DNA of 15,259 nucleotides, taken from positions 1 through 15,259 of the forward strand of contig JACVJG010000016.1 of assembly GCA_015711875.1 (NCBI GenBank). The letters are read 5' to 3'. The notes beneath the pieces were generated by a model. The model had not been told where the DNA came from, ran no database searches, and saw only the letters and a list, made by a program, of their open reading frames with translations. Shown here one piece after another: positions 1-6,587 of the stretch. The DNA comes from Candidatus Solincola jinzensis (GTDB lineage Bacteria > Actinomycetota > Geothermincolia > Geothermincolales > RBG-13-55-18). The position numbers and the translations under genes are program-made. Position 1 is the stretch's first letter, and each line of letters begins with the position of its first letter.

Positions 1-64
1 CGTCGGTCACCGGCACAACCTCGGGAAAGGCGGGATGATCCCACGTCTGTGGGGGCCGCCTCAC
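1..64 (-). CDS. Partial hypothetical gene leaving the left edge (N-terminus only)
   Basis: An open frame on the minus strand starts with GTG at 64-62, two bases after the TGA of the UbiA gene (69-67), and stays open to the window edge. It encodes 21 residues, including TWDHPAFPEVVPVTD, with third positions mostly G or C as in neighbouring genes. There is no clear ribosome site, so translation would depend on coupling to the UbiA stop codon. The spacing suggests the third gene of one operon with the glycosylase-like and UbiA genes. The family cannot be told from so few residues. A flavoprotein of isoprenoid metabolism would be a natural partner for UbiA, but that is a guess. Confidence 0.45.
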   Translation of the reverse strand, partial: MRRPPQTWDHPAFPEVVPVTD

Positions 65-66
65 CG

Positions 67-1017
67 TCAGCTTATTGCCGCGTTGACCGCGTAAACAAAG
101 TAAAAGACCAGCAGGGCGGCGATGGGATAGACCAGAAGACCGGCGTTGAAGCGTATATGAGGGGGCTTCCATAACAGATGCATGCCCACGGTGAACACGA
201 TGGCTCCAGGCAGCGCTAGGGCGAAGAATAGCTTGAAGGTCCACGCGATGGGAAGGGTGAAATTGTACGCGGCCACGGGGATGAGCAATACACACATGGG
301 TATCATGGCCTTCAGCATGGCGTCGGCGCCGAAAACCACGCCCGAGGTGCGGAAGCCGGCCGCCGCATCGAAGGGCACGTCGTTGGCAACGCTCGGGATA
401 TAGAGGGTGGCCGAGAAAAGAAAGCCGAAGAAGAGGGGCCAGAAACCCGGCCAGGTCCCCGGTTTGAGGGCGTTCCACCCCGCGACGAGCAGGACCACCG
501 CCCCGATGGCGTTGGTGGCGATATCCAGCACCGGCTTCGCCTTCAACCGGAACCAGGGATGGGAGTACAGGATCCCGAGGATGACCACGGACCCCACCAT
601 GAAAAGGGCATACCAGGCGTTCACCAACAGCGAGAAGAGCACGCATCCCGCGCCCGAAAGCATGAACAACATCGCCGTTTCCAGCCTGCCCATCTCACCG
701 GTGGCGAAGGGCTGGTCGGACATGTGCAGGTCTCCCTTGTACATGTCGTTGTGCAGGCGGTCCGAATCCACGTCCGCGTAAAAATTGAGCGAGCTGGAGA
801 AAAACGACCCGCACAGGAACCCGAGATACATCAAGGCTATCTTGTGGCCAGGCAGCTTCCCGCCCATAGCCGCGGCGGAAGCGAAACCCAGGGTGGTGGG
901 AAAAATATAGATAAACATGGTCTTCATGCGGAAGAGTATCCAGTACTTGTGCAGGTAAGCCTCCAAGCGCGGCCTTTTCTCCAATTCGCCCTCCTCAAGC
1001 CGGAATGCCACCTTCAA
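67..1017 (-). CDS. UbiA-family prenyltransferase
   Basis: This 316-aa integral membrane protein belongs to the UbiA superfamily, which transfers a polyprenyl chain from its diphosphate to an aromatic or other acceptor in the membrane. The first Asp-rich motif is N78-x3-D82-x3-D86 (NFYADVDSD), which binds Mg-diphosphate. The second is D213-x3-D217 (NDVPFDAAAGFRT). The stretch YSHPWFRLKAKP (151-162), between helices, resembles the loop of chlorophyll-synthase and archaeal lipid-type members. About eight to nine hydrophobic helices fill residues 33-314. The start is TTG at 1017 with no clear Shine-Dalgarno; a later Met31 is possible but would cut the conserved first helix close. It lies 48 bp after the glycosylase-like gene and just before a coupled gene at the edge, so it is probably the middle of an operon. 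The acceptor (quinone, heme, chlorin or glycerol lipid) cannot be decided from sequence. Confidence 0.88.
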   Translation of the reverse strand: MKVAFRLEEGELEKRPRLEAYLHKYWILFRMKTMFIYIFPTTLGFASAAAMGGKLPGHKIALMYLGFLCGSFFSSSLNFYADVDSDRLHNDMYKGDLHMSDQPFATGEMGRLETAMLFMLSGAGCVLFSLLVNAWYALFMVGSVVILGILYSHPWFRLKAKPVLDIATNAIGAVVLLVAGWNALKPGTWPGFWPLFFGFLFSATLYIPSVANDVPFDAAAGFRTSGVVFGADAMLKAMIPMCVLLIPVAAYNFTLPIAWTFKLFFALALPGAIVFTVGMHLLWKPPHIRFNAGLLVYPIAALLVFYFVYAVNAAIS

Positions 1018-1065
1018 GTAAAACAGAACGCCCGCGACCGTTCAATACAAAACACCCGCACGAGG

Positions 1066-1665
1066 TCATTTGCCGCCCAAGTAGGGTTCCGCCTCCCTTA
1101 ATACCTCCCAGAAAACCCGCGCCGCCTTGGCGTCGTTTGCGATCCTCGCCACGTCGAGGTTGTAAAGGAAAGTACTGCTCATGAAGGAAACCGCGTCTCC
1201 AGCTCTGGGACTTGCCGGCGCTTCGCCACCCAAAGCCTCTCTTACCGCCACCGCAGCCACCTTGCCCGAGACCAGGACCAGTCGCGGCCCGATGATATCG
1301 AGCTCTTCAGCCAGGTACAACGAGCATCGCTGCACGTCCTTACGGGTGACGCGGCCCGTGGGGCAGCGCAGCGCGGTGGAGAGATACACCGCCTCGAGAT
1401 CCCATCCCCATTCCCCGCCTATCCGCGAGGAGACCTCTTCCCACCACGAGCCCCACGGGTTGGAGGGTACGGCTCCAGGCCCCGGCATGCCAGCGAGCAG
1501 GAACAACGCAGACCCAGGCTCACCACGTCCAGGAATCCCCCCGCCTCTGCCCTCGCAACGCCGGCACCCGCGCACGGCGCGACGCAGCGCCACCAGATCG
1601 GCGCGCAGCTTCACTTTGATGGCCGCGGCAACGTCCTCGCTCGCGCTTGCCAAAATGTCCCCCAT
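1066..1665 (-). CDS. Divergent family-4-like uracil-DNA glycosylase superfamily protein
   Basis: This 199-aa protein has the layout of family 4 uracil-DNA glycosylases, which remove uracil from DNA and carry a [4Fe-4S] cluster. Four cysteines sit where the cluster ligands are expected: Cys34 and Cys37 in CRRC, then Cys101 and Cys114 in an RCPTGRVTRKDVQRC segment. VYLSTALRCP, followed by a hydrophobic GPRLVLVSGKVAA strand, matches the family core. The active-site motifs are altered. The usual GEAPG motif is AGMPGPG (58-64) with no acidic residue, and the C-terminal HPS-type motif is replaced by STFLYN (164-169) without histidine. It may therefore be inactive or have another specificity. The ATG at 1665 follows a good GGGAGG site by a few bases. 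It is the first gene of a minus-strand operon with UbiA. Superfamily membership is fairly sure; the activity is not. Confidence 0.72.
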   Translation of the reverse strand: MGDILASASEDVAAAIKVKLRADLVALRRAVRGCRRCEGRGGGIPGRGEPGSALFLLAGMPGPGAVPSNPWGSWWEEVSSRIGGEWGWDLEAVYLSTALRCPTGRVTRKDVQRCSLYLAEELDIIGPRLVLVSGKVAAVAVREALGGEAPASPRAGDAVSFMSSTFLYNLDVARIANDAKAARVFWEVLREAEPYLGGK

Positions 1666-1992
1666 GCATCCTCCCGCATCAACGCCCGATCCGCCCTCTG
1701 CCTCCCAGATCAGCGCGGACCCCGCCCATCACCATCGCGCCAAACCCGCAAACGGGCCAAGACTCGCTCGCCGTGCCCTGCGCATGCCTATCCGCCCAGA
1801 CGCCGATAACACGAGTATAACGCGACGGGCTCAGGACCCTTTCCCCAGAGGCTATCCCACCATCCCGCCCTTCATCCATGAGTAGGCGATCGCTAAGGGC
1901 ATCCCCTGCCTTAATCTGTCGCCACCTGGCTTTTTGTGCGCTCGACGGTCGGGGCCGACCGAGCACCGCGCTTTGCGCCAATACGGCACATC
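1666..1992. other. Gene-free upstream region between the divergent glycosylase-like and sigma genes
   Basis: No convincing coding frame is seen. A 100-codon minus-strand frame here (1981-1679) lacks a ribosome site and has a low-complexity Gly/Arg/Ser composition. The minus strand carries a TATACT hexamer (1819-1814) that could be the -10 of the glycosylase/UbiA operon, giving a leader of roughly 140 bases, but no good -35 is visible. Confidence 0.4.
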
Positions 1993-2010
1993 ATGTTGTG
2001 TAAACAACAT
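1993..2010. promoter_or_regulatory. Perfect 7-4-7 inverted repeat upstream of the sigma gene promoter
   Basis: ATGTTGT (1993-1999), GTAA, ACAACAT (2004-2010) form an 18-bp dyad about 20 bp upstream of the TTGACA box. The size and symmetry suit a dimeric helix-turn-helix regulator. The regulator's family cannot be named from the sequence. Confidence 0.6.
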
Positions 2011-2025
2011 CAATATTTCCACAAG

Positions 2026-2075
2026 ATGTTGACATATCCTATATATATGGTTTAGTATATCTCAAAATATACAAT
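2026..2075 (+). promoter_or_regulatory. Promoter of the SigH-like gene with overlapping palindromes
   Basis: A perfect -35 hexamer TTGACA lies at 2029-2034. It is followed after 18 bp by TAGTAT (2053-2058), a four-of-six match to TATAAT. The -35 is inside a small dyad, ATGT-tg-ACAT (2026-2035). GTATAT (2055-2060), ctcaaa, ATATAC (2067-2072) form a second 18-bp dyad over the -10 and start region. The region is strikingly AT-rich in an otherwise GC-rich window. This looks like a housekeeping-sigma promoter under repression or other control. Confidence 0.62.
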
Positions 2076-2104
2076 ATGTGGGCTAAGAGCGAGGAGGGGA
2101 TGGC

Positions 2105-2761
2105 TTGCCTGTCAAGGAAAAAACCAGGCCATACTATCTGGAGATCTCCTATGATGAGATGAGCGACGAGGACCTCATCGCCCAGTCGAGGCGCGGAGAC
2201 TCTCAAGCCGTAGCATACCTTCTCAACAAATACCAGTACCTCGTGCACGTGAAGGCGAAATCCTACTTCCTGGACGGGGCGGAGCACGACGACACCATAC
2301 AGGAGGGCATGATCGGTCTTTACAAAGCGATAAGGGATTACAAGTTCAACGACATCTGTTCCTTCCGTTCCTTCGCGGTTCTCTGCATCACGCGCCAGAT
2401 CATCACCGCAGTCAAGACGCATACCCGAAAGAAGCACAATCCCCTGAGCTGCTACCGCCCCCTCGAGGCCAGTGTTTTCGACGAAAGCGGGGACGTTGTT
2501 TACTACGCCGGAGGCAACATCGGCACCAAGGCCGAGGATCCCCTGGAGCTGTTTATCTTCGAGGATGAGGTCTCCAGGATCATCCACATCCTTAGGGAAA
2601 AGCTGAGCGGGCTGGAGTGGGATGTCCTTGTGTCGTACCTCGAGGGCAAGAGCTACCGCGAGATCGCGGACGAGATAAAGCGCGACACCAAGGTGGTGGA
2701 CAACGCCCTCTGCCGCATCAAGGCGAAGATAAAGAGCCACGTGGAGCCCCTGCTTAACTGA
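2105..2761 (+). CDS. sigH: RNA polymerase sigma factor, SigH (sigma-30) type
   Basis: This 218-aa sigma-70-family protein is the same length as Bacillus subtilis SigH and closely similar in sequence. Region 2 holds the core-binding and -10 recognition helices: the KYQYLVHVKAKSYFLDGAEH, IQEGMIGLYKAIRDYK and SFRSFAVLCITRQIITA segments (about residues 42-107). A spacer then includes the KKHNPL segment typical of SigH. Region 4 with its helix-turn-helix spans about residues 165-214 (LEWDVLVSYLEGKSYREIADEI). In spore formers SigH serves the transition state, early sporulation and competence; its regulon here is unknown. The start is TTG at 2105, placed after a strong GAGGAGG site (2091-2097). An ATG at 2100 is out of frame. 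The gene stands alone behind a palindrome-rich promoter. Its 3' end is duplicated immediately downstream, so the C-terminus SHVEPLLN may be a changed one. Confidence 0.87.
   Translation: MPVKEKTRPYYLEISYDEMSDEDLIAQSRRGDSQAVAYLLNKYQYLVHVKAKSYFLDGAEHDDTIQEGMIGLYKAIRDYKFNDICSFRSFAVLCITRQIITAVKTHTRKKHNPLSCYRPLEASVFDESGDVVYYAGGNIGTKAEDPLELFIFEDEVSRIIHILREKLSGLEWDVLVSYLEGKSYREIADEIKRDTKVVDNALCRIKAKIKSHVEPLLN
2680..2749 (+). repeat. 70-bp direct repeat, copy 1 (inside the 3' end of sigH)
   Basis: These 70 bases, encoding the region 4 helix and tail of the sigma factor (from RDTKVVDNALCRIKAKIKS to VEP), recur without a mismatch at 2795-2864, offset by 115 bp. Flanking bases differ at both ends of the match. 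Confidence 0.93.
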
Positions 2762-2794
2762 ACATGAAATCCCTTTCGGCAAGCGCCCGGCCAG

Positions 2795-2864
2795 GCGCGA
2801 CACCAAGGTGGTGGACAACGCCCTCTGCCGCATCAAGGCGAAGATAAAGAGCCACGTGGAGCCC
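2795..2864 (+). repeat. 70-bp direct repeat, copy 2 (after the sigH stop)
   Basis: This is an exact copy of 2680-2749, lying 33 bp beyond the sigH TGA. The 115-bp offset puts it one base out of frame with sigH, so the two cannot be read as one longer protein. Confidence 0.93.
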
Positions 2865-2891
2865 TTTCTCGGTCTTTCTCAATCCCAGTGA
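2795..2891 (+). pseudogene. Duplicated 3' fragment of the sigma gene
   Basis: Read in the frame of the repeat, this piece encodes the last helix of the sigma factor and then continues PFLGLSQSQ to a TGA at 2889-2891. There is no start codon or ribosome site of its own, so it is a non-coding remnant. One reading is that it marks the original end of the gene, and that a 115-bp duplication later gave sigH the earlier stop. The other is that the first copy is original and this one is debris. Confidence 0.6.
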
Positions 2892-3244
2892 CCTCACACG
2901 GGTCACGAAGCGGCTATCAATGATAAGTCACGATTAACACTTTACATCTTGTATAAAAGGCTCTTCCCGGGTTAAAATCTCACCGGCCCTACCGACGGGA
3001 CGATGGGGCCGAGTACAGATGCGCACCAGAGAACGGCGATGACGCAGGAGCAGGTATTGCAGTAGAAAAACGGGCGCGGCGGTTTCGGCCGTGCCCGTTT
3101 TCGATCCCCCATGCCGGCAACACGCAACCGGCAGGATAATGCCGCGTCACCCCTCTCGAACGCGCAAACGGATCGGCGTCACCCATCCGTCGCCGCGGAC
3201 GCAGGGGCGAGAACCGGCAGAAAGGATGAACGGGAGGGAAAGAG
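2892..3244 (+). other. Hairpin-rich leader region upstream of the CoA-transferase
   Basis: No coding frame is convincing here. TATAAA (2952-2957) and TAAAAT (2973-2978) are possible -10 elements, without a well-spaced -35. Downstream lie three hairpins: CGGCCC/GGGCCG (2984-2989 with 3006-3011), a 14-bp stem (3067-3101), and TGCCGG/CCGGCA (3112-3117 with 3128-3133). The layout could be an attenuated leader, or a short RNA of about 140 bases followed by a separate gene promoter. No known riboswitch class was recognised. Confidence 0.4.
3067..3101 (+). terminator. 14-bp hairpin, terminator- or attenuator-like
   Basis: AAAACGGGCGCGGC (3067-3080) pairs with GCCGTGCCCGTTTT (3088-3101) around a 7-base loop, with one G-T pair. 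The stem has an A run on one side and a T run on the other, so it could work in either direction. It lacks a long free T tract. It may end sigH transcription or attenuate the downstream gene. Confidence 0.6.
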
Positions 3245-4579
3245 ATGAACAAATGGGAAGAGGAGTACAAACGCAAGCTGACCACCCCCGAGGAGGTGGC
3301 CAAGACAGTAAAGGACGGAGACAAGATATTCTGCGGAAGCGGCTCATGCGCTCCCGACGCCATCCTCAGCGCCCTCTTCGACCGGGCGGAGGAGCTCAAC
3401 GACGTGGTCTTCGGCGGACTCATCATGCTCGCCCCCACCTACAAGATCCTCAAGATGGAGCTCTCCAAGCACATACTCTTCAATAACCTCTATGCAACCC
3501 CCCTCGACCGTCAGGCCCTGCATGAGGGTATAAGTGTCCACACCCCTTTCCATTTCTCAGACCTTCCGCGCCTGGCCTCGGAATACGCCGGCTACCGCAA
3601 GGTTATCACCCAGGTGGGACCCATGGACCGGCACGGATACATGTGCGCGGGTGTTTCCGGCAATTTCCTTGACGTGCTGCATAAGCTGGATGAGCTGGTT
3701 GTGGAGGTCAACGAACACCAGCCCACGGTGCACGGAGCGAACTTCTACCATATATCCCAGGTCTCGGCGGTGGTGGAGAACCACCATCCCCTTTTCGACC
3801 TGCCGCCGGACCCCATCACCGACACCGACCGCGCCATAGCCGAAAACATCGCCGAGTATATAAACGACGGGGACACCATACAGCTCGGCATAGGTGCGGT
3901 TCCCAACGCCATCGGGGAATGCCTGCTGGAGAAGAGGCACCTGGGCTGCTACACCGAGATGATCCCCGACGCCATCATGAAGCTCTTCGAGGCGGGGGCT
4001 CTTGACAACACCAGAAAGAACTTCTTCCCCTACCAGTTCAACGCCTTCTTCGCCGCTGGCTCCACCGAGCTTTACAAGTGGCTCGACTGCAACCCCATGA
4101 TCTACTTCAGCCCCATCAGCTTCAACAACGACCCCAACAACGTGGCGAAAAACGACAACATGGTGGCCATCAACGCCACCCTGGAGATAGACCTCACGGG
4201 CCAGTGCTGCTCGGAGTCCCTCGGACCCTTCCAATACAGCGCCACCGGCGGGCAGGTGGATTTCACTCGCGGAGCCTATATGTCGAAGGGGGGGAGGGCT
4301 TTCATCGCCACCCATTCCACCGCCATCGACAAGGCGACGGGCGAGCCGGTCTCCAAGATCGTGCCCCAGTTGAAGCCAGGCGCCACCGTTACCCTCACGC
4401 GCACCGACGTCATGTACGTGGCCACGGAGTACGGCGTGGTCAACCTCAAGGGCAAGAGCCTGAGGGAGAGGGCGAGGGCCCTCATCTCCATCGCCCATCC
4501 CGATTTCCGCCCCGAGCTCATCCGTTACGCCAAGGACGTCAAGTACTTCGTCTTCCCCGAGCACGAGCAATTCGACTGA
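3245..4579 (+). CDS. Acetyl-CoA hydrolase/transferase family CoA-transferase (4-hydroxybutyrate or butyrate type)
   Basis: This 444-aa cytoplasmic enzyme belongs to the family that includes 4-hydroxybutyrate CoA-transferase (AbfT) and butyryl-CoA:acetate CoA-transferase. These move CoA between acyl-CoA and a free acid such as acetate through a glutamyl-CoA intermediate. The catalytic glutamate is Glu238 in the YTEMIPDA segment, the same number as in Clostridium aminobutyricum AbfT. The N-terminal half has QVGPMDRHGY (123-132). LGIGAVPNAIG (214-224) and GGQVDFTRGA (335-344) are further family motifs around the CoA site. The length is normal and no residue looks lost. The ATG at 3245 follows GGGAGGG by six bases. 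It is a single-gene unit ended by a strong terminator, without beta-oxidation genes beside it. Known roles are acid re-use or energy conservation in fermenters. Substrate choice among butyrate, propionate and 4-hydroxybutyrate is open. Confidence 0.9.
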   Translation: MNKWEEEYKRKLTTPEEVAKTVKDGDKIFCGSGSCAPDAILSALFDRAEELNDVVFGGLIMLAPTYKILKMELSKHILFNNLYATPLDRQALHEGISVHTPFHFSDLPRLASEYAGYRKVITQVGPMDRHGYMCAGVSGNFLDVLHKLDELVVEVNEHQPTVHGANFYHISQVSAVVENHHPLFDLPPDPITDTDRAIAENIAEYINDGDTIQLGIGAVPNAIGECLLEKRHLGCYTEMIPDAIMKLFEAGALDNTRKNFFPYQFNAFFAAGSTELYKWLDCNPMIYFSPISFNNDPNNVAKNDNMVAINATLEIDLTGQCCSESLGPFQYSATGGQVDFTRGAYMSKGGRAFIATHSTAIDKATGEPVSKIVPQLKPGATVTLTRTDVMYVATEYGVVNLKGKSLRERARALISIAHPDFRPELIRYAKDVKYFVFPEHEQFD

Positions 4580-4614
4580 GATATAGGGACAGGCGGTAAA
4601 CGGCGATCGACATA

Positions 4615-4649
4615 GGCCGGGGCCACTTCACCGGCCCCGGCCTTTTTTT
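4615..4649 (+). terminator. Intrinsic terminator of the CoA-transferase gene
   Basis: GGCCGGGGCC (4615-4624), an 8-base loop, and GGCCCCGGCC (4633-4642) form a perfect 10-bp GC stem followed by seven T (4643-4649). It sits 36 bp after the stop codon. The minus strand has no T tract, so it serves the plus strand. Confidence 0.95.
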
Positions 4650-4723
4650 CGCTTCCCCTCATGAACCATTGGACAACGCCTTGCCGTTCGAGCTTCCGAT
4701 CGCCGGTCAAGCCGCCGGACATC

Positions 4724-5689
4724 CTATCCTTTCCTCGCCTTCCCAGCCGGCTTCTTGCCCGAGCGGGCATCCCTGGATTTGCCGCCTTCGGCTCCGCCCT
4801 TCACGCCCTGCTTCGCGGGGGTTTTCGCGGCACGCGCCCCGCGGACCGGCTCCCGCCTGCCCCCTTTTCCCTTTTTCTTCCCCTCTTCCTCGACTATGCG
4901 GTAATAAAAGCGGTTGAAGGCGGCGGCCAGGAAAGCCGTCCTCCCTCCCTCCAGCAGGGACATGCTGAGGAGCAGAAGGGCGAAAATGAGACCGGGGCCC
5001 GGGACGTAGTAGATGGCGAAGGAAGCGCCCAGGAAAAGGGTGCGCACCACCAGCTCGGGGATTATGAAAAGCGCCACCGCGTCCCTGTACCTGTCCTTGA
5101 TAATCAGGTAGCTGGCTCGGAACACCTCCTCGACCTTCGCGCCCCCCTCAAGGCATATCATCTGCGGCACCAGCACCAAAAGCACCAGTACCAGGTCGGC
5201 CACCAGGTAGCTGAGGTAGAAATGCACCAGCGTGAGCACGAAAAGGCTCCCGGCGCTCACGCCGCCGCTGAGGAGGAAACCCAGTACCAGGCTCACCAGC
5301 ATCTGGGCGGCCATGAAGGCGAAGACCGCCGCCACCCCCATGAGCAAACCCGGCAACAAGGCCGGACGCGAGCTGGCCACCATGCGCGAGAAGGCCTCGC
5401 CGTAAGCGCGAGATCCACCACCGTCGCCCCGGTGATAGAGAAAAACCCCCATGCACCAGAAAAGGAACTGGACGCAGAAGCAGACGCTGTATCCCGCCAG
5501 GAGAAGGAGGAAATACCAGCGAGCCGGCGCTCCCGGCACCAGGAAATAGAAAAAGAACACCAGCGGGAGGGCGGAAGCCGATAGCAACAACCACATAAGG
5601 GGGCGTTTTCGGGTGTCGTTTGCGGCTCCCAAGAGTATCGCCCGCACCGATCCTCGTCCGTCACCGGCCAATCGTTTTCCTTCCGCCAT
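4724..5689 (-). CDS. Hypothetical polytopic membrane protein with a basic C-terminal tail
   Basis: This 321-aa protein has about six hydrophobic segments (near residues 31-51, 58-85, 110-139, 148-175, 205-225 and 232-255). They are followed by a hydrophilic tail of about 50 residues dominated by Lys, Arg, Gly and Ala (269-321). An amphipathic segment between helices, VEEVFRASYLIIKDRYRDA (186-204), resembles the repeated loop in membrane domains of the DUF975 or glycerophosphodiester phosphodiesterase membrane-domain type. That likeness is weak and from memory. The basic tail is probably cytosolic and could touch nucleic acid or anionic lipid. The ATG at 5689 has only a weak site (GAAGAG). It converges with the CoA-transferase gene across the terminator and has no same-strand partner. 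Function unknown; the gene itself is well supported by its long coherent membrane pattern. Confidence 0.8.
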   Translation of the reverse strand: MAEGKRLAGDGRGSVRAILLGAANDTRKRPLMWLLLSASALPLVFFFYFLVPGAPARWYFLLLLAGYSVCFCVQFLFWCMGVFLYHRGDGGGSRAYGEAFSRMVASSRPALLPGLLMGVAAVFAFMAAQMLVSLVLGFLLSGGVSAGSLFVLTLVHFYLSYLVADLVLVLLVLVPQMICLEGGAKVEEVFRASYLIIKDRYRDAVALFIIPELVVRTLFLGASFAIYYVPGPGLIFALLLLSMSLLEGGRTAFLAAAFNRFYYRIVEEEGKKKGKGGRREPVRGARAAKTPAKQGVKGGAEGGKSRDARSGKKPAGKARKG

Positions 5690-6327
5690 AGCTCTTCAAT
5701 ATCTCCATCATCGCCCGCCAAGCCAGCTGGGGATATACGCCTGGCGCGGCCGCAAGGGGCGCCGCGCGCGGCGCTGCCACGCGACCAGCAGTGCGCACTT
5801 CCCCCGGCCTCTGCAACCACCATCGTGGAGGCCATCACGGCGTATCCCCGCGCCTCCCGGGGGGCCTTCCGCGGCCATCGCGCGCCGGAAGGAGCGCTAC
5901 CTAAAGATAAGCACCGCCGGGCACAGCGTCAACCGATGAAAGGGCCACCCCTCCATGCGGGGAAAAGCGAACCCGTTCTTCCGAGGCATATGAGAGCCCG
6001 GACCGCCGATATCGTCCTGAGACACCCGGCTAACAGTCTCGCCTGGGCAAGCGTGGCAGGGTCCTTGATGGCTTGCCTTGGGCGAAAACGCCGACGCGTT
6101 CAACCCCCCGTTACGCCTGTCATTTCCCTTCCAAGGGTTTCCAAGGGGCACCCGGCTGACCCTGACTTCCCGCCGCAACTCAATGGCCAAACCGCTCGCG
6201 CGAGGCTGGTATGGGCGGGATCTTTTCGGCAGGCAAGGAAGGACCGGTAAAGGACTCGCGCGGGAAGATGATCGCCTCATCGCATGAAACTTACCCATGA
6301 AGGATGGGCGACCGGGAGGTTTAAACA

Positions 6328-6356
6328 CCTTTCGCCGTGACGAAAGGCCTTTTCTT
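6328..6356 (+). terminator. Terminator-like hairpin in the gene-free stretch
   Basis: CCTTTCG (6328-6334), loop ccgtga, CGAAAGG (6341-6347) is followed by CC and a short T-rich run (6350-6356). No plus-strand gene ends nearby, so if it works it would end an unannotated transcript. Confidence 0.4.
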
Positions 6357-6372
6357 GAGGCGCCCGCTTCAG

Positions 6373-6401
6373 GGAAGGAAACCGTAAAGGTTTCCCCTTC
6401 C
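6373..6401 (+). repeat. Bulged inverted repeat
   Basis: GGAAGGAAACC (6373-6383) and GGTTTCCCCTTCC (6389-6401) pair over 11 bp with a two-base CC bulge and a 5-base loop. It has no T tract. It lies 26 bp beyond the terminator-like hairpin. Confidence 0.6.
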
Positions 6402-6452
6402 GCGCACGATGCAAAGAGAGCGAGCTCATCGCGGTCCAGCCATCGCGGCCAT

Positions 6453-6476
6453 ACCGCCGGGTCAGGCGGTTATAAT
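6453..6476 (+). promoter_or_regulatory. Promoter with abutting operator-like dyad for the basic small-protein gene
   Basis: A perfect -10 hexamer TATAAT lies at 6471-6476. ACCGCC (6453-6458), gggtca, GGCGGT (6465-6470) form an 18-bp dyad ending at the base before it, filling the spacer. No good -35 is present (GCCATA at the 17-bp position), so an activator binding the dyad or another sigma factor may be needed. Confidence 0.55.
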
Positions 6477-6514
6477 ACAGGTGTTACTCCTGATCTCTTT
6501 TAAGGGGTTGCCAA

Positions 6515-6587
6515 GGCAGCATAGGGGCTGCCCCGGCCGCCGTCGGCGGGTGGGGAGCGCGCATGGGCCGCGGCCGTGAGGCCGCGG
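6515..6587 (+). ncRNA. Structured 5' leader of the basic small-protein gene
   Basis: Between the TATAAT and the gene, two clear stems are seen. GGCAGC/GCTGCC is at 6515-6520 with 6527-6532. A perfect 8-bp stem CCGCGGCC/GGCCGCGG is at 6568-6575 with 6580-6587 and is closed by a GTGA (GNRA-type) tetraloop. The second ends eight bases before the GAGGAGG ribosome site, so folding could affect translation. No known riboswitch class is recognised. Confidence 0.45.

Larger units (their letters stand above)
5690..6452. other. Gene-free stretch with a cluster of hairpins
   Basis: I see no frame here with a ribosome site and protein-like composition. The frames that exist are short and rich in Arg, Pro and Ser on both strands. 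The right part holds successive hairpins: CCCAT/ATGGG (6294-6308), CCTTTCG/CGAAAGG (6328-6347) and GGAAACC/GGTTTCC (6377-6395). It could be decayed genes, a structured RNA or long regulatory DNA. Confidence 0.45.

Noticed and set aside
1679..1981. A 100-codon minus-strand frame upstream of the glycosylase-like gene
   Set aside because: No ribosome site and a low-complexity Gly/Arg/Ser composition. The region behaves as promoter or leader DNA.
2039..2836. A 265-codon minus-strand frame over the sigma gene
   Set aside because: Antisense to sigH, extending through its promoter into the duplicated segment. Composition is biased and no family is recognised.
3557..4570. A 337-codon minus-strand frame
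   Set aside because: Antisense shadow of the CoA-transferase, with a Gly/Val/Asp/His-biased product and no ribosome site that stands out.
5897..6328. A 143-codon minus-strand frame in the gene-free stretch
   Set aside because: Pro/Arg/Ser-rich, no ribosome site, no recognisable domain, and it overlaps an equally poor plus-strand frame.
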